Below are positions 24,001 to 35,500 of a DNA stretch of 64,000 nucleotides, piece by piece. The stretch is taken from the NCBI GenBank assembly GCA_036852015.1, contig JAANDG010000049.1:186001-250000 (forward strand), given 5' to 3'. The stretch's first letter is position 1. Every line of letters begins with the position of its first letter. The notes under the pieces were generated by a model that made no database searches, had not been told where the DNA came from, and saw nothing but the letters and a program-made list of their open reading frames with translations. Position numbers and translations under genes: made by a program. The stretch is from Pelodera strongyloides (lineage: Eukaryota; Nematoda; Chromadorea; Rhabditida; Rhabditidae).

Positions 24001-27000
24001 ATTCCAGCGCGGATGGAAATTATGAAGTTTCCTTCATGTGCAATGCTTTAATTTCACACAGCGGGGATGTGTTATGGGTAAGTTTGCGGGTTTTATTATT
24101 ATTTTATACACGATAAACTGTGACCTAGTTCATTCATATTGCTATTCAGTGCTAAGTGCCCATTAAATAAAAAAGTAAAATAAATTTGTTTTAGGTTCCG
24201 CCAGCCATATACAAGTCCTCATGTATTATCGACGTCGAATTCTTTCCGTATGTTTTAACAAGCTTTTTTATAATTCAAATGTTTGTGCAAATTAGCCGGT
24301 TTTATGAATTTGAACTGCGAAATGAGGACGGCCTTAATCTTAATGCTCATTGTGCAATTTGCACAAACATTTGAATCATATTTCTCAGGTTTGGCTGATC
24401 TTTACTGGGTTCTGGTGTAGTACCACCCGGGCAGTTGTTATGTTCACTGTGTGATGCCATTGCGGACCTTAACTCGCCTGCGAATGATTGTTGTGTGTGG
24501 GTGCCGGTAGCGTAATCGGTTAACGCATTGGCCCGGAAAACCAAAGATGCGGGTTCGATTTCCGCCCGACCGAAACCTCAATTTTTCATTTCGCAGTTCA
24601 AATTCTTTTTTATAATGTTTATATGATCATACAGGCAAACACTATAAGGAAGGCTGTACAATATAAGCAAAGTTAGAAACAAATTTCTTCAGCACAAATG
24701 TGCAAGAACACATAGGAAAACCAAAAGCATAACACTGTTTTAGTCACAGTTATTTTCAGATTCGACTCACAAATCTGCCATTTGATATTTGGAAGTTGGA
24801 CAGTGAGTTATCTTAAAGGGAATATGTAGGCACTCAAAATGAGCAAAACAACTGCGAAACTAGAGTTTCCACACCAGACATGAATTTAAGTAGGCGACTG
24901 AATATGTAAATTCGAATATTCTCATTTGCATGCAAATATGTCGCTGTTGCATGCTATATGCCGATGTATGCACACATATGCAAATTTTTTTGCTCCATCA
25001 GCACTGCCGTGTAAGCCAGGGGGTCAAGCAACGCGTTTACTATGGAAAAGATGAACTTTGAAAATCATTTTCTTTTAAATGGGAAACTTTTAACAATTTT
25101 TGTTGTTGTTTCCTTAATGAGGAACACACATTCTATTAATACAGCTTAACTTCAAAAAGGGCATACATATTCCCTTTAACGTTATTAAAATACGAAACGT
25201 TTTCCCTTCAATCTTTCATGCAATTACAAGTTGATAGCAGCACTGTGCAAGGCTGACTAACTGATAAGTCCATTTTGATTTCTTTCTTATTGAACTAAGT
25301 AAATAATCATATAATTAGTTCATTTAGTATAATCGGGACGAGATAAAGCTTGACTTCGAACACTCTGACCGTGTAGACGTGTCCGAATACGCGCCTTCTT
25401 CTATATGGGATCTGGTAGATGCGCCAGCAGTTCTCGTTGAAGACAGAAGCAGAATTGAGTTCCAGATTAAAATAAGGTTAGTTCTAATTTATGTTTAAAA
25501 TTATTGGACAGATTCCTTTCAATTTTACATCACCACCATTCTAAAGAGTGGTAATATTTTGTACTAGTTTCTCGTCGTCCGATTTCCATTAACCAATATA
25601 GTAATGATTACAACAATGTAGTACATAAAAGAGGTAATGTAAGACAATGTAACGCATGACAATGTGACGCACATAGAAACTACATTACAATCAATACCTA
25701 TATTTTAGGCGAAAAATGTTATTCTACACAGTTGTTCTCCTGCTTCCCACTGTATTGATGGCTTTCCTCAACGTTTCAGTATTTTACCTTCCAACTGCGT
25801 CAGGTAAACTTTACACTTTAAAGCGAAATGCTAGCCTCTTTGGAAAATTAGCATATGATAAGCAAATCCTATGTATCCTATGCTAATTTTGTACGATCGT
25901 CCACGGCAATCGTACATAATTAGCATAGGATACGTAGGATTTGCTTATCATATGCACATTTTCCAAAGGGGCTAGCATTTTGCTTTAACTTAATGTATAA
26001 AAGTTAATTCGCCTACACAAACGCCATCTATTAACTGGCATTCCATGTCGATAAACTCTCTTGAAATCTAATTGATGGGGTTTCCAAGTTTGCTGAACAT
26101 TTACCGTATCTTGGAACTACACGAGAATATTTTTTTAATTTTTCATATTATATATGCAGGTTTCGTGCAGAAATACGGTAGTATTGACAGAATCACACTG
26201 AATTTTGGGATACTTGGAACCCCCATTAAGCGCAAGTAAATACATGTATTGCGCACCTTTTGTTCAATTACGTTGTGTTTTCTATGTCCGAACTTCACAT
26301 TGTGCATACCACTAAACCATACGCAAAAAAGTTGTGTGAAACATTAGCCCGTATTCTCGGGTCGACGGGAATGTTCCGTTTGGGAGCTCATTCGTATGCA
26401 AATTTTTCCTCCAGCTAGTCTAGATAGTCGAGAAATTTGCATACAAAGGATTTCCCAAACGGAAAGTTACCGTCGACCCGAGAATACGGGCTATTATGAT
26501 TTTGCAGGCGAGAAAATGGGTCTCACGATGAACGTCCTCCTCTCAATTGTTGTCTTTTTACTTCTCGTCTCAAAAATTCTTCCACCGACGTCAAGTTCGA
26601 TTCCTCTCGTTGCCAAAGTAAGAAAGTTTACAACTTCACATGAATAGAACTTTGGTCTTACCTTTGGTAAACTGACTTTTTACCTAACTGATTAGGAAAC
26701 CTCGCTCATAAGTCCTCTAATTTGGAGGTTTTTTAAAGATGAAAACTTATGTATGTCTAATAACACACATGTATATAATCGCTATAAAGTAATGGTGTAC
26801 CCCATTTACTATTTACACAATTTGGAGCAATTTATCTCTTCCAGTATCTCCTGCTCACCTTTGTGCTCAATATCATCACTATTCTGATTACGGTCGTCAT
26901 TTGTAATATCTATTTCCGCTCTCCAATAACACACAGACTCCCGCCGTGGGTGCGAACAGTGTTTCTGGACGTATGTTTATAAATTCTTTAAAGCGAACAC

Positions 27001-28742
27001 ATCGTGTTTTTTGAACATATCGTGTTCAACTGTGTTCGTAAACAGCTTATGCAAATGAGCATAAATTAGAATTAAAAATCGAATAAATATGTAAGACTTC
27101 AGTTGTTGGCTTAGGTTAGGTGCTTAAAGCGAAATACCGGCCCGTTTTTGAAACGCATCGAGTACTCCCTGCCTTCCTATGCTTCATATGCAAATGAGCA
27201 TAAATTTGAATAAAAAATAGACCCCAATAGACCCCTTTTAGCATAACTACATAAGAATGCGGATATTTGAGATGCGTTTCAAAAACCGGCTGGTATTTCG
27301 CTTTAACCGCGCATCAGCTGTCAAAAAAGGCAATACCACAAAAAAAGTTGCGGAATTTTTTTCTTCTCTATAGTACCAGTGACGTCCTTGTCAGGCAACA
27401 ATAGCCCGTATTCTCGGGTCGACGGGAATGTTCCGTTTGGGAGCTCATTCGTATGCAAATTTTTCCTCCAGCTAGTCTAGATAGTCCAGAAATTTGCATA
27501 CAAAGGATTTCCCAAACGGAACGTTTCCGTCGACCCGAGAATACGGGCTAATGTGGCTTGTAAAATGGGCAGAAGTGCTTATGATATTCATCTTTTTGTT
27601 CAGTTAATGCCAATGCTTCTCTGCATGCAACGTCCTCGTAGGCCTCGAATTCATTCAAAGAAAGGGACATTATCTCCCCGGGGAATGGGACCCGCGTTAG
27701 ACAGGGAGGATCATCACCCACACTGTAGAATGGATGAACATAGGTAGGGTGGGCGAATTATCCCGATATTGAAAATCCGATAAATTTTGTTTTGGCTCGG
27801 CCTCTCTTTTGTTGCTATAAGCTACATTTAAAATAATATAGCTAAATATTAATTCAGAATCTGTGACACAATACACGTGTCGCCGTACGAACCATGTGAG
27901 GAACTCTCTCCGGATGCTCAGCGCGCCATTGACGCAATTGAATTTATCACTGATAGCATGAGAGATGACGAATTAACAAAACAGGTTAGATTTATCTTTA
28001 TTCATTTGCACTAACATTGGTTCGAAGTTTATTGTTGCAGTTTCAGAAAAACACGTCCATAAAAAAGTCAGCCTGCATGCACGTGAATGAAAGATCGCAA
28101 CAGTACATATGCTTAGAATTTCCGTTCTTCATAAATACCAACTCGAGCAATGTGTTGGAAGTAAGCAGCATAGTCAAGCACTCGTCACAACAGTACTGTC
28201 AACAGTCAACATGATGTTTCATTTATCACATAAGAGCTTCATTTCTACATTCACCGTGCTTTGTGGTTATGTTTACCATCATTGTATAATTTCAGTACCG
28301 CGAAGATTGGAAGTTCGTAGCAATGGTGGTCGATCGATTCCTTCTCTACACCTTCTTTGGAATCACAATGGGTTGGTATTTCAGAAGAACAATTCATCAT
28401 AGTTTCAAACTAATGTCAACTTATTATACATCACGCCCCAAACTGTTTCTATATGGATATACTATATCCACATTTCATTCTCCTGTAATATTTGTGTTTA
28501 TTTGTTTTCAATTTGTGACTAGTTCGAAACGTTCAGGCGAAGTTATCAATCTACTTTCAATCGATTGGGTTCTGGGTTGTCAGGTCGAATAACTTCCGAT
28601 TTATTGATTGATTTCAGGTGGAACGATAGGAATCTGTTTCTCAGCTCCCACGGTCTTCGAGCCAATCGACCAGGCAGCTCAACTGGAGAAGATGATATTT
28701 GAATACAGACGGGGAATGACAAAAGATATTTATACTTATTGA
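21008..28742 (+). CDS. Nicotinic acetylcholine receptor subunit, non-alpha, levamisole-type group, 484 aa
   Basis: Sixteen exons: 21008-21065, 22429-22465, 22733-22823, 23039-23083, 23519-23628, 24008-24077, 24195-24247, 24760-24802, 25328-25476, 25709-25803, 26508-26617, 26845-26970, 27604-27743, 27858-27984, 28296-28371 and 28618-28742, all in phase. Residues 1-19 are the signal peptide. The extracellular domain starts [15 protein letters not shown] and has the Cys-loop C147-C161 with exactly 13 residues between. TM1 is about 222-246, TM2 begins [17 protein letters not shown] (251-267), TM3 about 288-312, TM4 about 424-446, and the TM3-TM4 loop about 105 residues. GEK before TM2 is the cation-selective signature. 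Loop C (exon 9) lacks the vicinal Cys pair, so this is not an alpha subunit. It would sit in a pentameric acetylcholine-gated channel at nematode muscle or nerve membranes. TM2-TM3 resembles the UNC-29/LEV-1 group; I cannot tell which orthologue. Confidence 0.96.
21240..21360 (+). repeat. Intron repeat shared with 23395-23475
   Basis: ACGACGGTTTTTCTGTGG, TTTCGGCAATTATT and TTTCCTGTGA occur here in intron 1 and again at 23423-23470 in intron 4, in the same order and spacing. The second copy is preceded by several TGGTGACC/TGGTCACC words that can pair. This is probably a diverged short transposon family. Confidence 0.5.
24306..24605. mobile_element. Short inverted-repeat element carrying a tRNA-like segment
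   Basis: The left end GAATTTGAACTGCGAAATGA (24306-24325) is the exact complement of TCATTTCGCAGTTCAAATTC (24586-24605). A second small hairpin (CAAATGTTTGTGCAAATT with its complement) spans about 24278-24372 and overlaps the left end. The right half holds a tRNA-like sequence. It lies in intron 7 of the receptor gene. Confidence 0.8.
24500..24573 (+). tRNA. tRNA-like sequence, probably a tRNA-derived pseudogene
   Basis: An A-box-like TAGCGTAATCGGTTAACGC is followed 33 bp later by a B box inside GCGGGTTCGATTTCCGC, which folds as a T arm with one G-T pair. The anticodon arm is imperfect (a C where U33 is invariant, and a mismatched closing pair) and the acceptor stem does not pair well. It is unlikely to be a working tRNA. 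Confidence 0.4.
25819..25987. mobile_element. 169 bp near-perfect hairpin element with TTAA ends
   Basis: The left TTAAAGCGAAATGCTAGCC is mirrored by GGCTAGCATTTTGCTTTAA at the right. Almost the whole length pairs, through ATATGATAAGCAAATCCTA on the left and its complement on the right, with a short loop near 25905. It lies in intron 10 of the receptor gene. Confidence 0.88.
26347..26491. mobile_element. 145 bp TA-flanked inverted-repeat element, copy 1
   Basis: The ends are GCCCGTATTCTCGGGTCGAC and its complement, flanked on both sides by TA, the target duplication expected of Tc1/mariner-type elements. It lies in intron 10 of the receptor gene, 16 bp before exon 11. Confidence 0.9.
27124..27306. 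mobile_element. TTAA short inverted-repeat element with a diverged half copy just upstream
   Basis: TTAAAGCGAAATACCGGCCC at the left and CCGGCTGGTATTTCGCTTTAA at the right bracket a centre with CATATGCAAATGAGCATAAA. A half copy with the same centre starts at about 26988. Both lie in intron 12 of the receptor gene. Confidence 0.85.
27404..27548. mobile_element. 145 bp TA-flanked inverted-repeat element, copy 2
   Basis: Same length and orientation as the element at 26347-26491, with only about three base differences seen, again flanked by TA. It lies in intron 12 of the same gene. Confidence 0.9.
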
Positions 28743-29382
28743 CTGAATGTTTATACTTTATTTGTTCTAATAATAATAAACTGGTATTTTGTTCAACTTT
28801 GTCCCGTGTGAGTGCAGGGCCGAATTGCTCTATGGTCGCTATTAGAGCACCTCCAAGCTTTGTAAACATATCATACAACTCAGTTTATATGTACGGTTTC
28901 AAAAACACCACATACCAACAACTCGTCTGAAAATTGGCTTTATGTGGCCTCTACGACTTTTTCAACTGACCAAGTTAAGAAAAATAAAGCATTTTAGAAT
29001 AATTAAATTGATTAAAACACGACAAAATCCTACAAATCCTCGGCTCAACAGAATATCAACATGCTGAAAAATAGCTCATAGTCAGTTATAGAATATTGGT
29101 TGTCTCGTGAGTCAGACCCTATAATAGTTGGCTTCTGATCTTGTAGTCTAATAGATACGTTTAGTCTGACATGCGTGACATAAGTGTAAAAAACGCGCGT
29201 GGGACGAGCGATAAACTTTAGTAATCCGATCATAATTGGTCCCTTTTCTGCAGTTGCAGTTTTGTATGTAGCTGTAACCGTAGAAATGAATTGATTTAGC
29301 TTATTTTGACGATTTTTCCACTGGTTTTTCGTGTTGTTCTTACTTTAATGTTTGTTCCAAAGTTGAAATTCGGTCAAAAGCC
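28743..29382. other. Intergenic region between the receptor and SXP/RAL-2 genes
   Basis: After the polyadenylation signal the sequence is AT-rich with no exon recognised. Small open frames on both strands overlap each other. Confidence 0.5.
28775..28780 (+). terminator. Polyadenylation signal AATAAA of the receptor gene
   Basis: AATAAA starts 33 bp after the stop codon, followed by a T-rich stretch, a usual distance for a short nematode 3' UTR. Confidence 0.65.
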
Positions 29383-29560
29383 TTAAAGTGAAATACCGGC
29401 TGGTTTCTGAAACGCATCGTGGACAACTTTCTTACATGTTTATGCAAAGTTGCTCAAATTTAGCTCGATTTTTTATTCTAATTTATGTTCATTTGCATAA
29501 GCTGCATAAGAATGCTGGTGTACTCGATGTGTTTCAAAAACCGACGGGTATTTCGCTTTA
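29383..29560. mobile_element. TTAA short inverted-repeat element abutting the start of the SXP/RAL-2 gene
   Basis: Left end TTAAAGTGAAATACCGGCTG, right end CCGACGGGTATTTCGCTTTA, centre with TAATTTATGTTCATTTGC. It stops seven bases before the CAG acceptor preceding the ATG at 29570, so it occupies the position of the proximal promoter or 5' leader. Confidence 0.88.
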
Positions 29561-29569
29561 CTTTCAGCA

Positions 29570-32500
29570 ATGTTAACTCGACGCCTGTTACCATTTTTGT
29601 GCATAATAGTGGGTGTGTTATGTAACAAAAAAGCTGCAAAGACGACTACTGTGGCACCGACAATACCTACGGTAAGTACTTTACTCAAAAAATTTGTTGA
29701 TATTGGTAGATTGTGTGATTCAACTAAGAAAGTGTTCGTCTGTGGCTGTTGAAACTTGAAACGCACTCATGCATTTTGAAAATGGAGTGATACTCTTGCT
29801 GACAATGGGAGTTTGTAAAAAAAATTGCTGAATTGAGCTGAAAAGATCTGGCAGTTGAAGAAAAAGAAACAAGTGTGCCCTTTAGATTACCATAGAAAAT
29901 CTTTTTTTTCTGTCGCTGTTGAGCCGTTTTTTTTTGTCATCCGATGTCATCCGGCAATTAAATCACTTATGGTAACACCTACATTGGTGTAACATTTGAT
30001 CATGGAAAGCAAATGTAACCACAGCAGTTAAAATTTGACTACAGTAATTAATTTACAACAGCTCTGAGCCGAAATATTTTTCAGCCCGGTCTGCCTCAAT
30101 TCCTTCAAAATGCCCCGGATTCGATGAAAAAGGAATATTATGAATTGGAAAGCAATCCAAATCTACAGAAGAACATCAAGGAATTGGCATTGAATTCATG
30201 GGCTCAGAGGGCGGGGCCTGAAGTTGCGGTACGGTAATATTGATTGATTATTATTATTATTTTATGTGGGAGGTGAGCGCACTTGCCTCTTTCTCCCGCA
30301 CCGTAGGCGATGACTTACAACGGAATCCACGGTGTCCGTGACGGGGGCCATCTTGTCCTGGTCGTCTTGCGCTTCACTGAGGAGAAGGTCCGAAACAGAA
30401 ATTCAGAGAGATAGAGACAGCACACCTAGATCAGGCAATGTTAGTTCGAAACTTAGAACAAAAGGCAATCTTTTTGCGTCATTTTGATCAAATTCTTTCA
30501 TCTAGTTCACTTCGAGCTAGCTAGCTAGCTAGTGAACGGCACAACTTACCAGCGCAATTCCTTGAACTCTTGGCATCCTCCACGGCGTGGACATCGTTGG
30601 TGTACAAGATACATCGGGATGTCCGGTAGTGGGTTTCAGCCCCAAAATGTTTGTTAATTAGCATTGATTAGTAAATTTGGGACACACCAGCATAATATAG
30701 ATTCCCTGAACTTCCAGATACATAAAATTCCCTTTATTTGCTAGCTCTCACTTGGTAGAAGTGTTTCAAATAGACACATAGATATCCACAACTAACCCTA
30801 ACCGCAAATTGTGCCGTGATCTATACCATACATGGACTGCGCAATTGAGCGCATAAATTACATACTGTAATAATACGACTTCAATCGAAATCCAAACGTA
30901 TCAAGTAAAGACTTACCCTCAACGTTACTGGAATATTCACAACACGCTAATTGATACAGTACGGAGGTCGATGGTGAATATTATGGGTCTATACCTCGAG
31001 GCTACTTAGGATGTATCAGATCCTCACATAAGCTAATATTTCACGCAAATCTCTCTTAGATGAGATAATTCTAGCTGTCCTCCGTCTCCACCTACGCCTC
31101 CGTGTCCACTCCATCGTCTACTCTTTCTCCTTCTAACACTCTGGTTCTGAAAGCATAACTCTCAATAACAATTTTCGTCTTCGCCGAATCTTGGCAAACC
31201 AATGCAATTCATTCACTTTCTTCCAGGTAACATTGATTCATTTCCATATTATCTGGAGTGTTTTCGCTAGTTGAACGAGGTAAAGCTTACTAATGATAAG
31301 GTAAGGGGTACTCTACGAGTAAGTTACGTACTAATCCTGAAGTCAGGAGGACAGTATGGTTGCTATGCTCCTAATACATTAACGAACTATTCCTTGATGA
31401 CTTTGTGATGGAGATGGTAAACACAATAGAAGGATCATAAAGCTCAACTCTTGCAAGTTGTTACCGTATCGGCTGGGAATGGTCCAGGGAATGCACTGAT
31501 CGTACAGACACCGGTGAGGGACAACAGCCGTCGCCCAGTACCTGGTCTAAAGTGAGGGGCACAGTGCGGCTCACCAACCAGGCGCCTCCCTTCGGCATTT
31601 ACCTCTGCGGCGATTAAGCGATCCGGACTTGACCGGATTTTATACGCTTTTAATTTTTTACAAAGTGATACTGTCAAAACAGTGGATAGCAAGTTGCAAT
31701 TACGAGTTGAGTTGAGCTTTGTCATCGTATTAGTAAAGTTTTTTTTATTTCCTTCACATCATCACCAAGGATAGTTCGTTAATATATTAGGAGCTAGCCA
31801 CTACTATTTCTTCCTGGCCTAAGGGTTAGTACGTAACCAACTCCCAGTGTACCTTTTACTCTATCGCTAGTAAGCGTTATCTCGTTAAACTAGCAAAAAC
31901 ACTCCAGATAATATGGAAATGAATCAATGTTACCTAGAAGAAAGTGAATGAATTGCGTCGTTTTGCCAAGAATTGGCGTATCAAGTTGTAAATGCAAGAG
32001 AAGAAGAAGCTTGTTATCGAGAGTTATGCTTTAGAACCAGAGTGTTAGTGGGAGAAAGAGTAGAATATGGAAGAGACATCAAGGCGTAGGTGGAGACGGA
32101 GGACAGCTAGGTGAATTATCTCAGCTAAGAGAGTTTTGTGTGGGATATTAGCTTATGTGAGGATCTGAGACATCGTGGGTAGCCTCGAGGTATAGACCCC
32201 CAGTATTCAACAGTGACCTCCGTACTGTATCAATTGGTGTGCTGTGAATGTTCCTAGTAACGTTGAAGGAAAGCCTTTTCTTGATGCGTTTGGATTTCGA
32301 CTGATGCCGTATTATTACCGTATGTAAGTTATGCGCGCGATTTCACATTCACTGTATTCTATAGATCACAGAACAATTTGCAAAAAACAAAACAGGAAAT
32401 AGAGATTTCGCCCTGATTATTTTCAAAAAAAAAAAACCAGATTTCACCCCGATTCTTTCAAAAAAAACCCCAAGACTCCGATCACGTCCCAATTTTGTCC

Positions 32501-35500
32501 AGATCGGAAATGATCGGGACTAAATTGGGAACAAGGCCCGATATTGCCCCGACTCTTTCAAAAAAATCCCGAATTCGCCCCGATTATCTTCCGAAAAACC
32601 CCGATATCGCCCCGGTTATTTTCCACTACCCCGATTTCGCTCTCATTTTTTTCCAACAAAACTCGATTTCGCCCCGATCAAGGCCCGATTTTAAGGGACT
32701 TGATCAGGGCGAAATTGGAGTTTTTGGTTTCCCATGAAGTTGGTAACTCAGCTAGAAAATGGATATCTTACTCATCACCTGTGGGGTTAGAGGGGGAAAT
32801 TGGGGCCTAGTTAGTTCAACGTAAGCTCATGAATTTTTTTGGAAAAGTTCATGGACAGAATTTTATTTCATCAATGTAGAAATAGCAAGGAAGCGGAACT
32901 TTGGTTGCTGCAAAACAGATTCATCCCATATATAGAAAGTTTTTCGTAACTACGAAGCCATATTCACCACTCAATTCCCCCGGGAAATATTCCCTGGGGA
33001 CGGAAGCATTCTAAGTGAGAGACGCAGGGAAAAAGCAAAAATTCCATCCTCGGTTGAATTGAGTGGTGAGTGTGATCTAATATCTACAAAACCAGAGGTT
33101 AAATTAGCTATGCCAAAGTTGTATATGCAGTCATCTAACCTAATAGTTTGCAAAATGAACTTATCTTGTAGTACTGTAGTTGTGAATATCCGTGATACGT
33201 CGTTACTCGATACCTCCGGCTGCCTATGTGGTTCTTCAGACACATGCATTCCTCCATTCCTTGTTCTTTTCCGAGATCCCGAGACTTTTGTGTAATCCAG
33301 CTGAAAAGTTTAAGTATTACTTTAACATAACTCGAAATAGTACCTTACGTGTTATGGCTAATTTATGAATGAAACTACGGGAATTTCTTCAACTAGTAGA
33401 TTAGAAAGCTGTATGCTATGAATATACAGTTATATTCACTACTATATGAAAAGGAAAAAAGATAAAATAGAAAACATACACCATACGGGCCAAAGCAGTC
33501 GAGGGAAACACGTATCATCACCACACAAGCAGAAAGTAGACTGATTCGAAATTTGCATTTTATTATTTTCGCCAAATATTCGTATTCTAATTCCAATTAG
33601 AATGCGAGTGGCATGCAAATTTTCACGGGTCAGCCTCGCCTAGAGCTAAATTTTCATGCGCGGTCGAAAGTACGTTTCAGCGCATATACACAAGCGACCA
33701 AAGTTAGGAAAGATTGTACTCGAAACATCCAATAAGGAAAACAATACTCGTTTATAATTTTGTGCTGCCTATGGTGATGGCCAGGACGAAAAGATAACGA
33801 AGACCAAACTATAATTAATTATTATTATTTTTTGTCTACAGTTAGTTGTTAAAGGGACGGGCCCATCAAAATAAACCTATTGTTTGCATGTTTTTATAAT
33901 TTGTATAAAGGGGGTTTATTATAATATATGTACACTAAGTTACGGCTAGACTTTATCCCGCTGAAATTTTTCGGTGTCGATAAACTCAAAAGTATACCGT
34001 AGAAGACCAACAATTGCACCCTTATTTCCTTACCGCGTCTCCCGAGGATACCTCGCTCTGATTGGGACCCGGGAGACTATCTGTCCATATAGCTACATTC
34101 CCCCGGGACACGCGACAAGAAAATAGGGTGCAATTGTTGGTCTTCTACGGTATACTTTTGAGTTTATCGACACCGAAAAATTTCAGCGAGATAAAGTCTA
34201 GCCGTAACTTAGTGTACATATATTATAATAAACCCCCTTTATACAAATTATAAAAACATGCAAAATATGGGTTTATTTTGATGGGCCCGTCCCTTTAACT
34301 ACTAATTGTAAGGTAAATCGTAAAATGTTATTGAACAACTGGAAAATTCTATACGAAAAACGAAAATATTTGGGTGAAAACGAAAAAAAAAACACGAAAA
34401 AAAAACTTTACTTATGGAACGAATGTTATTAGGAACATTTTTGTGCAATTATCCGGTCCGATCCATATTCAGATTAACTATGTAGATTCCACGGTTTATA
34501 CAAACTAACAATGAAACATATATCGAAAGTAAGCATTTTATTCTTACCGTAACGCTTAATTGCATTATATAAAAAATTCAGGGCACATACACTTAGGTTT
34601 GAAGAATTGCGGTTTTCACAGGAATATTTCTTAACTTCCGGATTTCATGTATAAGTAAATTGAAGAAACTTCTTTCTCGTGGGCCTTGCCATGCTGAAAT
34701 CTGATAAAAGAATTAACTGGACTTCAAAATGAAACTAAAATAGTTTTCCACTATTTATATAATATAAGCATTGCTAGTCACACGTTCAATTGTTGTGCAC
34801 CTAAATACAACAAACAAAATATTGATTTATGTCTCGAAACCCAATTTGTATTGTGACAAAAACTATGTCTCACGTAGCTCTTATTCCTGACGCTAGCAAA
34901 CTTTGCAAATATAATTTAATTTATTTTCACAAGTTTGTATGCTTTTAATTTTGAAACTCCCTAAATTTAGGTGGCATACCAGGCCTACACTGCAGATCAG
35001 AAGTTACACTTGCAAGAGGTAATTCCTACGCTTCCTATACCAGAGGCCATATCAGATATTCTTCACCACTCAATTCCTCATGGGGAATTCCCCGTCGTTT
35101 TCTCTGCGTGCCTCACTTTAGAATGCTATTTTCTGTCCCCAGCCAGGGAATATTTCCCCCTTGAGGATCGGAGCGGTGAATATGGCCTCAGATAGTTCCA
35201 TTGGTGACGTCCATTAATTTTATGTTCTCGAAAGATATTGGTCCATATTAGACATCAAGAAGTAAACAGAAGTAAACACTCAAGACGCTTTTTTGCCAGT
35301 TTTTGCATGCACCTTTTACACAACAGAAAGCTAACAATACAGTTTCAAGATTTGCTTATGACATGTTCCGCAGAGGTCCTGGGAAGTAGGAGGCGAGTTC
35401 CAGAAGACAAATTGGCTCGACATCTCGGGCTAGGGCCGGGAGGGATCGCCCATGGTTCCCTCGCCGGGTGGTGGTTTCAAAGGTGTAACGGCCGGAATCG

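Noticed and set aside
31444..31725. 93-codon frame in the centre of the intronic palindrome
   Set aside because: It lacks splice context and sits in non-coding repeat; it might be captured host sequence, but I cannot show it.
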